From assembly GCA_012517155.1 (NCBI GenBank), contig JAAYVN010000049.1:1-45346 (forward strand): DNA of 45,346 bases, written 5' to 3'. The notes beneath the pieces were generated by a model that saw only the letters and a list, made by a program, of their open reading frames with translations, was not told where the DNA came from and did not search any database. The stretch comes from Ignavibacteriales bacterium (GTDB taxonomy: Bacteria; Bacteroidota; Ignavibacteria; Ignavibacteriales; Ignavibacteriaceae). Below are positions 25,139 to 33,023 of the stretch, in pieces (position 1 is the stretch's first letter; the number at the start of each line of letters is the position of its first letter). The translations under genes and the position numbers were made by a program.

Positions 25139-26648
25139 ATTTAACAATGTTTTCTTTTTTATATTTCTTTCCGCCAATCTCTACTATACTCTCAATCGCA
25201 AGATCAACAAGACTCTTTAATAGCATATAGTTGATTGTTTCAGGGGTATCACTTAATTTGTGAAGATGGGTGTAACTATATGATGATGCAAAATAAAGTG
25301 ATGGAATTTCAACATTATGAAAAGCGGTAGCATCTGCACCTCCCCCGTTCCAGGTTCTTTCAATTACTACATTTCTGCCTGATTTATCCTTATTCTTAAC
25401 TATACTCCATAAAACCGGACAGCTAAATCCATTCCCAACCTGTAAACTGTCACCATGACCCACACAATCAAAATTGAACATTGCAGTAATTTGTTCATGA
25501 GGTACAGGAGAGTTTTCGACGAAAAAAGTGCTTCCATTCAATCCCTGCTCTTCGGCGGAGAATAAAACAAAGATTAATGTTCTTTTAAGTTCTTCTTTGC
25601 GTCTCGAAAGAATCCTTGCAATTTCAAGTACCGCTGCACTCCCCGATGCATTATCGTTAGCACCCCTGAAAATCACCTCATCTCCCTGGCTACCCACATG
25701 ATCGAGATGAGCTCCGATAACAATATATTCGTTTTTCAAGACCGGATCACTCCCCTCTAGAAAGCCTACCACATTCATAGTCCTGGCCTCACTGAGATAA
25801 TTGGTCGCAACATTTATACCTGTTTCAGTCGGAAGTTCAAGAGAAAAAGGTTTTTTTGTTGAGTCTATTATGGACTGCAATTCTGAGAGTGTGAATTCAG
25901 TTCCCGAAAAAAAGTCAGGAGTTATGGCAAGTTCCATGTGCAATTGTGGGAATTTTTCGTTCTGAATCCCCTCACCATGAAATACGCTTCCAATCGCTGA
26001 TTGTGGTGATGTAATATTAGGTGATGATACAAATATGATTCCAACAGCCCCATTCAATTCTGCTAATGCTGCCTTTTCACGAGGACTGCCACTTCCCCAA
26101 TTTTGATCATTTATTCTCCAAATTGGTTGCTGTTTAAAAACTATAACTACTTTATCCCTGACATCTATGCTGGCATAATCGTCATAACCGAGATCAGGTC
26201 TTGAAATACCATACCCGCAGAAGACCGTTTTCTTGTCTGGAAAATTGGCTGAACCGGTAAAGCCTCTAAAAATATAATCTCTACCTAGTTTGTAATTTAT
26301 CTTCTTTTTGTCCAGAATTGAGTAAAATTCACTCCCATTAAGAATTTGATTTGTTTCAACATAAAAGTATTGAAAAAATCCGGAATCACTTAGAGGTAAT
26401 AGGCCAAATTCACGGAATTTGTCCGCACAATAATTTGCCGCTTTATTATACCCATTCTGCCCTGGTAATCTTCCTTTCAATTCATCTTCACACAGAAAAT
26501 CTATTGTTGTTTTTAGTTCTTTTTCATCTGACTTTGTGTCTTGCCCGAATAACTGAAATGAGATAAGTATATAAATTATTGAAAAAAAACTCCTTACCTT
26601 TCTCAGGATTAAAAAAGATTTTTGAGACCTAAAATAACTGAAACTCAT
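25137..26648 (-). CDS. M28-family zinc aminopeptidase with PA-domain insert
   Basis: Exported metallopeptidase of 503 residues. An N-terminal hydrophobic segment (about 18-35) ends near LFGQ. A protease-associated-type segment occupies about 125-250. The M28 catalytic core shows the di-zinc ligands: His314 and Asp316 in GAHLDH, Asp332 in NDNASG, Glu366/Glu367 in SAEE, Asp394 in FNFD, and a C-terminal His in the YTHLH stretch. It probably removes N-terminal residues from peptides in the periplasm or outside. It begins 6 bp after the neighbouring GDNDTYP protein, with which it shares a transcription unit. Confidence 0.92.
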   Translation of the reverse strand: MSFSYFRSQKSFLILRKVRSFFSIIYILISFQLFGQDTKSDEKELKTTIDFLCEDELKGRLPGQNGYNKAANYCADKFREFGLLPLSDSGFFQYFYVETNQILNGSEFYSILDKKKINYKLGRDYIFRGFTGSANFPDKKTVFCGYGISRPDLGYDDYASIDVRDKVVIVFKQQPIWRINDQNWGSGSPREKAALAELNGAVGIIFVSSPNITSPQSAIGSVFHGEGIQNEKFPQLHMELAITPDFFSGTEFTLSELQSIIDSTKKPFSLELPTETGINVATNYLSEARTMNVVGFLEGSDPVLKNEYIVIGAHLDHVGSQGDEVIFRGANDNASGSAAVLEIARILSRRKEELKRTLIFVLFSAEEQGLNGSTFFVENSPVPHEQITAMFNFDCVGHGDSLQVGNGFSCPVLWSIVKNKDKSGRNVVIERTWNGGGADATAFHNVEIPSLYFASSYSYTHLHKLSDTPETINYMLLKSLVDLAIESIVEIGGKKYKKENIVK

Positions 26649-26654
26649 AAATCA

Positions 26655-27845
26655 TCACTTTTGCTTATCATTAAAATAATCGTTATAATAATTCATTATT
26701 TTTCTCTTTTCCGAAATTCTAAAAGCCATTTCTTTCATTTTTTTTGCCTGCAGATCATTCCCTTTCTTGCTGTAATATTCGAATAGTTGTGCAAAAACTG
26801 GAATATAATTCAGATTAAGCATCTCAACAACTCCGGAAGAAATATCGTAATAGAAACTCTGCTCCAAATAGTCAAGAAACCATTTATTCTCATAGTTGTC
26901 CACAAGAATTTCTGTACCATCTTTAGGTTGTTCATCATACTTAAATGTCAATCCTGTTAAACTCAGATTGTCGTTTTTATCTTCGTACAATGTCTGATCT
27001 AGCGTAATGCTGAAGTAAATATTTTTTCCGGCTTGAATTGATCCGTTAAGAACCTTATTAAGAATCACCTTCCTTAGATCCAGATAATAATTTTCAGGAT
27101 TGCTGAATTCACGATAGTCTATTTCAGGATCTCCGAGATCAAATTCCTCAAAAATCTTTTTTCTGTAAATATCGATCATTAGAAGATTAATATTTAAGAT
27201 AACAACATCAGATCTTATTCCGAAAACTCTTTGTAGCATGATCGGGGGATAGGTATCGTTGTCTCCATTTGTTATGATGATGCTGTTTTTTTCTGTTGAA
27301 TTTAACAAATTGTAACTCCAATTAAGTATACCGGGGGACATTTCTCCCATTTCATACCATTTTCGGAAAAAGAAATTCGTTTTAGCTGTATCCCTCCTGG
27401 TTTCATAAAAACCTGCGAGATCATCTATTAATTCTTCTCTCTCCGGTCCCAATTCATATGCTTTAAGTAGATTTATTTCAAACTCATCATCAAAAGTTCT
27501 CTCAGTGTATATCTTTAAATAGTAGTACTCAAAAGTCCCATTTATATTGTTTTCTGCTTCTTGGAATATTTCTTCAAAGTTTTTCATCCAGGGAATTTTT
27601 ATTTTTGCATAGTTTTCCGGAAATATGATTTTAGCCATTCGGTTTGCAGTGTAGTAATTAAGCCATGCATCAGCATCTTCCGGATTATCATCTAATACTT
27701 TCTTCCATTCCCGGGCTGCGTTTACATACCAGTCAAATGTGTTAAGTTGTTTCACATAGGAATATACTTTGGGTGGCCTTTGAGCGAAAAGTGACTCTGC
27801 AAAAATAATCGTAATTATCAGGACAATATTTGAAAGCGTTTTCAT
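26655..27845 (-). CDS. Exported helical-repeat protein with GDNDTYP motif (DUF2723 C-terminal-like)
   Basis: Protein of 396 residues with a signal peptide (about 1-21, ending LFAQ). The N-terminal half has TPR-like helices (WKKVLDDNPEDADAWLNYY and similar). The central NGDNDTYPPIMLQRVFGIR (193-211) closely resembles the conserved soluble segment that follows the membrane part of Bacteroidota DUF2723 proteins; here it stands alone without the membrane region. The C-terminus has further helices. It is the first gene of a pair with the M28 peptidase, right after a terminator. Function unknown; DUF2723 relatives are protein O-mannosyltransferase-like. Confidence 0.8.
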   Translation of the reverse strand: MKTLSNIVLIITIIFAESLFAQRPPKVYSYVKQLNTFDWYVNAAREWKKVLDDNPEDADAWLNYYTANRMAKIIFPENYAKIKIPWMKNFEEIFQEAENNINGTFEYYYLKIYTERTFDDEFEINLLKAYELGPEREELIDDLAGFYETRRDTAKTNFFFRKWYEMGEMSPGILNWSYNLLNSTEKNSIIITNGDNDTYPPIMLQRVFGIRSDVVILNINLLMIDIYRKKIFEEFDLGDPEIDYREFSNPENYYLDLRKVILNKVLNGSIQAGKNIYFSITLDQTLYEDKNDNLSLTGLTFKYDEQPKDGTEILVDNYENKWFLDYLEQSFYYDISSGVVEMLNLNYIPVFAQLFEYYSKKGNDLQAKKMKEMAFRISEKRKIMNYYNDYFNDKQK

Positions 27846-27872
27846 ATAAAAATCCTTTCTTTTAATCTATCT

Positions 27873-27901
27873 AATAAAAAAGAGACGCATCAAACGTCTC
27901 T
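27873..27901 (-). terminator. Intrinsic terminator downstream of tRNA-Ser
   Basis: On the minus strand, a 7-bp stem AGAGACG / CGTCTCT with a 7-base loop is followed by a run of six T. It lies 11 bp past the tRNA 3' end and separates it from the next gene. Confidence 0.8.
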
Positions 27902-27911
27902 CTTATTTCTG

Positions 27912-27998
27912 CGGAAAGTGAGGGATTCGAACCCTCGGTACCATTACTGATACACACGCTCTCCAGGCGTGCCAGTTCAACCACTCCTGCAACTTTCC
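27912..27998 (-). tRNA. tRNA-Ser (anticodon GGA)
   Basis: Class II tRNA of 87 bases including the discriminator G. The acceptor stem GGAAAGT pairs with ACTTTCC. The anticodon stem is CACGC / GCGTG around loop CTGGAGA, giving anticodon GGA for serine UCC/UCU codons. The long variable arm (GTATC / GGTAC) fits serine, and the T arm is GAGGG-TTCGAAT-CCCTC. CCA is not encoded. Confidence 0.96.
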
Positions 27999-28095
27999 TG
28001 ATATTTTTTAAAATATTACTCACAAATATAAACTTATTTCTGTTCTTCTCAAAACCTTAAGGAAAACCCGTATTTAACAATTAATAAATTTCACA

Positions 28096-29106
28096 TCATT
28101 CTTCAAGAAAACAAGAAATCTCTTTTGAGACCCGCGCCATCTCACAACTTATTGCTCCGTGTCCGCAATTGTTTTCAAGTATAAGTAATTTACATTTTAA
28201 AGCAGAAGCAAATTCAATTGCCGGAGCCGGATTAACCACATGATCAGTAGCACTTACTATTACGAATACTCCTGCTTTAGTTCTTTTCGCAACTTCTTCA
28301 ATCGTTCTGTCGCCTGGCATATTATACTTCACTATTGCATCCAGTTGAACTATTGAATTTTCAATGGTAAATACTTCGTTTCCGGGTTTCCCGGTAATTC
28401 CTTCAAAGAAACTTACAAAATCTTTTCTCGGGGTTTTTTCGTTTCGAAAATCCGGAGTATTTGCATTTATTGAAAAATAGATATCCCTTATAAGATGAAG
28501 ATCATTCTCGGGATAGTGATTTCTGATTCCGCTTTTAAGTATCTCTGACAATCCTTTAAAGAATAGAAGATCATAAGATGTCGGTTGTGGCGTTCCTAAA
28601 TATGGTATTGCTCGCTGCATGAAATCAGGATAGGCGTTTAACCATTCAAAAACTTGTAATCCTCCCATTGAACCACCCACTATACACTTAACTTTCTTAA
28701 GTCCAAGTTTTTCGGTAAGCAATTTGTATTGTGAATTAACCATATCCAGTATACTGATGGGGGGAAAAGATTTCATCGGATAATTTGACGGAGAAGTGGA
28801 AATGCCATTTCCAAGAGCATCAATTGCAATAATATAGTAATTCGAACTATCCACAATCTTATTTTTCCCAATTAACGATGCGAGATGCTGAGTTGTCCCG
28901 CCGAAAAATGTTGGATAAACGATAATATTATCTTCCTTCTCATTGATTTGACCAAAAGTGCGGTATCCTATACGACAACTATAAAGTGTATCCCCGCTGG
29001 TTAAAGGAAGATTACCTATATCGGCAAATACTTGCTCACTCTGACTCCACAAGCAGCCAGATGTAAAATGTATAACCAGTAAAACCACGCTCAGCATTTT
29101 TATCAT
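28096..29106 (-). CDS. Exported alpha/beta hydrolase of the homoserine acetyltransferase (MetX) family
   Basis: Alpha/beta hydrolase of 336 residues. The N-terminus is a hydrophobic signal (about 1-22); a TSGC at its end might be a weak lipobox. The oxyanion region YPTFFGGTTQH, the nucleophile elbow GGSMGG (about 143-148), the acid near SATDHVV and the His in NCGHGAI match the MetX-like fold, and IGYRTFGQ near the N-terminus is typical. MetX enzymes are cytoplasmic, so an exported homologue is more likely an esterase or acyl hydrolase than part of methionine synthesis. It starts 18 bp after the NagB/PIG-L gene and is the last of that operon. Confidence 0.85.
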   Translation of the reverse strand: MIKMLSVVLLVIHFTSGCLWSQSEQVFADIGNLPLTSGDTLYSCRIGYRTFGQINEKEDNIIVYPTFFGGTTQHLASLIGKNKIVDSSNYYIIAIDALGNGISTSPSNYPMKSFPPISILDMVNSQYKLLTEKLGLKKVKCIVGGSMGGLQVFEWLNAYPDFMQRAIPYLGTPQPTSYDLLFFKGLSEILKSGIRNHYPENDLHLIRDIYFSINANTPDFRNEKTPRKDFVSFFEGITGKPGNEVFTIENSIVQLDAIVKYNMPGDRTIEEVAKRTKAGVFVIVSATDHVVNPAPAIEFASALKCKLLILENNCGHGAISCEMARVSKEISCFLEE

Positions 29107-29124
29107 ATTGTCATCCTGTAAATT

Positions 29125-31458
29125 TTATTTGCTTTCCGTCAATTTCTTGAGTTCAGTTGACCTTTGATAGAATTCCTGCAATGTCAGTTCTTTCAAATAA
29201 ACCATTCCGTGTGTAGCTCGGACTCTGGGTGAAGGATTATTTATAAAATATTCTTTCCCGAGGCAAGTGCTGATTATCTGATACTGTTCCACCTGTATTG
29301 TCTGCGCTAACCTGCAGAAAGGACCGTCATATTCATAGCTAGGGAAGCTTGCGGCTTTCTGCGATCCATAACTATACATAAATACATCATTCATAATTGC
29401 GAAGGAATTAAGACTCACCGGAACGTAAATATTTGCTTCGGCAGGATGGAATCGGTACCATACATTCCTGTATCCCCAGATTTTCATATTCGATATATCC
29501 GCTTCTTTTTCGTACAACTGAAGCGCTGCTGCTATTGTTTGAAGCACTTTGTAATGTGTGTCGGGCCCGCTCCCTTCCGGATCAAGCGCAACTGTTACAA
29601 TACTCGGTTTTGTCTTTCTTAGTAAATTAAGAACCGGTAAAACATCACGGTCTATCTCTGGATTTTCAGTGAAAATCTCTCCCTGATAAAATCCAAGTCG
29701 CATATGAATCACGCTCTCAGATCTGAATCCAAAATACCCCCAAACAAGTTCTTCCTCCCATTCGCGAAGCATGCCTTTGAGTCTCTGAACATGGGGGATA
29801 TCCTTTTTACCCGGGTATTGTGTTGAAAAGTAGTTAATCAACTCATCCACTCTGTCCTTAAGATATGTGATGTTGTCCTCTTCATAAATCTCGATTACAT
29901 TTCTCAGTAATCGTCTGCATACTGCTTCGTTCTTTAGCGTCCTGCTATGTGCAGCCAGTCCGTCAAGATATAGATTCACATCCCGGACCTTTCCCTCAAC
30001 AAATTCTGGATCAAAGTACCGTGTCTGAAATCTGTTCTGAAATTCATGAGAATCTAATTGATGCCTTAATTCTCTCATTAATTCCAGCATATAGGCATTT
30101 GTAACAGCTGTAAAACCGCTTGTTAGTGTAAGGAAATAATGGGTGTTGCTGGGATTGCGAACTAAATGATTTATGTATGGAAGATATCCCAACGTAATAT
30201 CATCATGATGTGGACCGGTATGTAGAATTGTTGCATTTTCAACTAGTGCCATACCCCTTTCAAAATATGATATTATTGCATTATAAATTTTTCTGCTGAC
30301 TTCTGAGGCCGTCATGCCGGTTTTTTCGAGTACCAGTTTTGCAAACCTATCTGACTCATAATCTTTTTCAGTAAGCTCAAGAAGTGATTTCTTTTTTTCC
30401 ATGCAGAGATTTATTATACCCCTCTCTATAGAACCTTCTGATATTGGATTTTCAAGTTTGAAATCATGGTACCTTCTTTCATAGAGTCTTAATGCTGCTC
30501 CGTGAGTCAGATAGAATCTGGCATTATCAAGATTTTGTAAAACTGTGGCGGGATAAAGATTATTAATGCTGTTCTCAACCGATTCTCTGATAATCTTCGA
30601 TTTTGCCTCGCCCGCTGCAATAATTATTGCAGTAGCATCCTCTTTATATGTAATAGTCGCCAAACCTATAGTAATTACCAGCCTGTTCCTGGCTATTTCA
30701 ATTCCTCCGAGATCCGATGCGGCGGCAGCTTGCGTTTCGTAATTTGTGTACATCAATCTGGTCGTTGAGAAATGGTCACTCCCCTTAATGTTAAAACCTA
30801 TATGCCCATCTGGTCCTATTCCCCCAAGGAAGAATCCAATCCCCCCCAATTCACGAATTTTTCTCTCATATTCAGAGCAGTACTCATCCACTATCTCAAT
30901 CGTTCTTTTTTGTAGCCTTTCAAGTCTGTTGGTTGCTAACCTTATTCTTAGACTTAAGTCAACTTTTTTATCGGGAAATATCTCGTCAATCGGTAAGTTT
31001 TCAGCTGTTCCAATTTTATTAACATTAATCAGCAATGCTTTTTTAACATCAAACCCAAGATTATGAAAGTAATACTTTTGTATATAATAATAAAAACTAT
31101 TATGTTGAAAAGAATCTATTGGGTAAAATTCGTCAATCTGCACAAAATGTAGCGATTCCATCTGTGGACTTACTGAAGGATCTATTCCCGCTTCTGTCAG
31201 ATGCTTTTTAGCTTCATCGCTCCCCCAGTTTTTTATAAAATATCCCACCCACTTAATAAAGTGCTCCGGAGTTTTTCCTGTCGGAAGACTCACCACCCCT
31301 CCAGGATTTTGTTGAACCCATTCAATAAATCTAAGCGCAGTTAATTTACCAAGCTCCGGAAAGTTTCCCACTTGTATTATAGGCATCTTCTCAGTGGGTT
31401 TGTACATGAGTTCTTTCCCTGATTTATCAAGATAATACTGCTCAACTTTCGATAACAT
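29125..31458 (-). CDS. Glucosamine-6-phosphate deaminase-like / PIG-L (LmbE) deacetylase fusion
   Basis: Bifunctional-looking protein of 777 residues. The N-terminal half (about 1-360) is a NagB/6-phosphogluconolactonase-type isomerase with SLPTGKTP (57-64), the acidic VQIDEFYP and GGIGPDGHIGFN (212-223). The C-terminal half carries a PIG-L deacetylase-type metal motif as TGPHHDD (414-420, normally HPDD). NagB converts glucosamine-6-phosphate to fructose-6-phosphate and ammonia; PIG-L enzymes deacetylate GlcNAc conjugates. A joint protein could take N-acetylated amino-sugar phosphate to fructose-6-phosphate. It would complement the kinase and permease at 2-5 kb. It sits 20 bp after fmt, an unexpected operon partner. 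Confidence 0.88.
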   Translation of the reverse strand: MLSKVEQYYLDKSGKELMYKPTEKMPIIQVGNFPELGKLTALRFIEWVQQNPGGVVSLPTGKTPEHFIKWVGYFIKNWGSDEAKKHLTEAGIDPSVSPQMESLHFVQIDEFYPIDSFQHNSFYYYIQKYYFHNLGFDVKKALLINVNKIGTAENLPIDEIFPDKKVDLSLRIRLATNRLERLQKRTIEIVDEYCSEYERKIRELGGIGFFLGGIGPDGHIGFNIKGSDHFSTTRLMYTNYETQAAAASDLGGIEIARNRLVITIGLATITYKEDATAIIIAAGEAKSKIIRESVENSINNLYPATVLQNLDNARFYLTHGAALRLYERRYHDFKLENPISEGSIERGIINLCMEKKKSLLELTEKDYESDRFAKLVLEKTGMTASEVSRKIYNAIISYFERGMALVENATILHTGPHHDDITLGYLPYINHLVRNPSNTHYFLTLTSGFTAVTNAYMLELMRELRHQLDSHEFQNRFQTRYFDPEFVEGKVRDVNLYLDGLAAHSRTLKNEAVCRRLLRNVIEIYEEDNITYLKDRVDELINYFSTQYPGKKDIPHVQRLKGMLREWEEELVWGYFGFRSESVIHMRLGFYQGEIFTENPEIDRDVLPVLNLLRKTKPSIVTVALDPEGSGPDTHYKVLQTIAAALQLYEKEADISNMKIWGYRNVWYRFHPAEANIYVPVSLNSFAIMNDVFMYSYGSQKAASFPSYEYDGPFCRLAQTIQVEQYQIISTCLGKEYFINNPSPRVRATHGMVYLKELTLQEFYQRSTELKKLTESK

Positions 31459-31478
31459 AATTATTCCTTTGTAAATTT

Positions 31479-32387
31479 TTAGTTCTGAATAAATCTAAAT
31501 CCTCTTAAAAACTCTTCTATTGGCATTCTTTTTCTTCCTTCTGCCTGTATTTCTAAAATGCTAACTGCTCCTTTTTCACAACCTATTATCAGTTCCTCCT
31601 TTGATTGATAAATCTTAAAAGGTTCTGATATGTAGAGTGGAATATTCTCTGTCTTAAATACTTTAAATACCTTCCCCTCATAATCGAAATAAGCAGCCGG
31701 ATATGGAGAAAGTCCTCTTACTAAATTGTGCACCTCAGTAGAACTTTTGGTCCAGTTAATCCTCATAATTTCTTTTGATATCTTTGGTGCGGGAGTGGCA
31801 ATCTTATCATCCTGTTTTAGAAGCTTATATTCCCCTTTTTCGATTGACTCAATAGTTTCAATTACTGCCTCTCTTCCGATATCAATAAGTTTATCATGAA
31901 GCGTGGCGAAATCATCCATAGGCTCTATTGCAATCTTTTTCTGAATAATAATATTTCCCGTATCTACTTTTTGCTCAAGCCTAAAAGTTGAAACCCCCGT
32001 TTCATTTTCACCATTGATAATGGCCCACTGTATTGGTGCAGCTCCTCTGTACTTGGGAAGCAGCGATGCATGCAAATTAAAGGAGCCATTCTTGGGCATT
32101 TCAAAAACTTCTTTCGGGAGAATTCTATAGGCAACTACTACAAATAGATCCCCATTTAAACTTCTTAGCTCTTTAATAAATATGGGATCGTTAAGACTAA
32201 CAGGTTGTAATACCCTCAAACCATTCTCTAAAGCAAACCGCTTAACTTCCGATTCAGTAATTTTTAATCCGCGCCCCCTTTCCTTGTCCGGTACGGTAAC
32301 CACTCCAACAACTTTGTGGGGAGTTTTAAGTATTTCATCAAGAATTTTTACAGCAAATTCCGGAGTGCCAAAGAATACCAGATTCAT
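31479..32387 (-). CDS. fmt: Methionyl-tRNA formyltransferase
   Basis: Cytoplasmic enzyme of 302 residues that transfers the formyl group of 10-formyltetrahydrofolate to initiator Met-tRNA. The start MNLVFFGTPEFA, the folate-binding and catalytic loop FNLHASLLPKYRGAAPIQ (Asn and His of the formyltransferase active site) and the later Asp in VDTGNII are all diagnostic. The C-terminal domain is the tRNA-binding OB-like domain, and total length is normal. It follows def after 17 bp, the classic def-fmt pairing. Confidence 0.97.
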   Translation of the reverse strand: MNLVFFGTPEFAVKILDEILKTPHKVVGVVTVPDKERGRGLKITESEVKRFALENGLRVLQPVSLNDPIFIKELRSLNGDLFVVVAYRILPKEVFEMPKNGSFNLHASLLPKYRGAAPIQWAIINGENETGVSTFRLEQKVDTGNIIIQKKIAIEPMDDFATLHDKLIDIGREAVIETIESIEKGEYKLLKQDDKIATPAPKISKEIMRINWTKSSTEVHNLVRGLSPYPAAYFDYEGKVFKVFKTENIPLYISEPFKIYQSKEELIIGCEKGAVSILEIQAEGRKRMPIEEFLRGFRFIQN

Positions 32388-32404
32388 TTTAAGGACTTCC
32401 TTTA

Positions 32405-32950
32405 TTATTTGTCTGTTACAGGGTACTCAAAATCAAGCGATCGGTTTTTTATTTTCTTCAGCATTCGTTTTATTTTCTTCTGCATATCCGGATCCAAACG
32501 GTCTGTAAAATAAATTCCATTTAAATGATCATATTCATGTTGAATCACTCTCGATACCACGTCCCCCGCTTCCATAACCCTATCTACTAAATCTTTATCC
32601 TGATACTCAATTCTGATTTCTTTTGGCCGTATAACTTTCGATCGTATAAAGGGTAGACTAAGACATCCCTCCTCTATATCTACCGTCTCTTCACTCGATT
32701 CTGAGATTCTAGGATTTAACATTATGATTGGTTTAACTTTCTCATAACCGTCTACGGGGGATACATCTATTACGAAAAGGGAGATGTTTGCCCCGACCTG
32801 ATTTGCCGCTAGACCAATTCCATCAGCATTTCGCATTGTCTCGAACATGCTATCTATGAATTTAACTAGCTGATCGTTTACTTTTGTGATCCGCTTGGTT
32901 TTTTTCTCCAGAACCGGATCCCCATAAAGATTTACTGGTATTATTCCCAT
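32405..32950 (-). CDS. def: Peptide deformylase
   Basis: Metalloenzyme of 181 residues that removes the N-formyl group from nascent proteins. All three motifs are present: GIGLAANQ (about 44-51), EGCLSLP with the metal Cys (about 93-99), and QHEYDHLNG with the two His ligands and catalytic Glu (about 137-145). It is the first gene of a four-gene run with fmt, the NagB/PIG-L fusion and the MetX-like hydrolase; the gap to the copper ATPase upstream is 73 bp. Confidence 0.97.
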   Translation of the reverse strand: MGIIPVNLYGDPVLEKKTKRITKVNDQLVKFIDSMFETMRNADGIGLAANQVGANISLFVIDVSPVDGYEKVKPIIMLNPRISESSEETVDIEEGCLSLPFIRSKVIRPKEIRIEYQDKDLVDRVMEAGDVVSRVIQHEYDHLNGIYFTDRLDPDMQKKIKRMLKKIKNRSLDFEYPVTDK

Positions 32951-33023
32951 TTATGTCTGTTATTTAGATTTTAAATTGAAAGATAATATAAAGTGGGGAA
33001 TATTCAAAATCCATGACTCTGCT

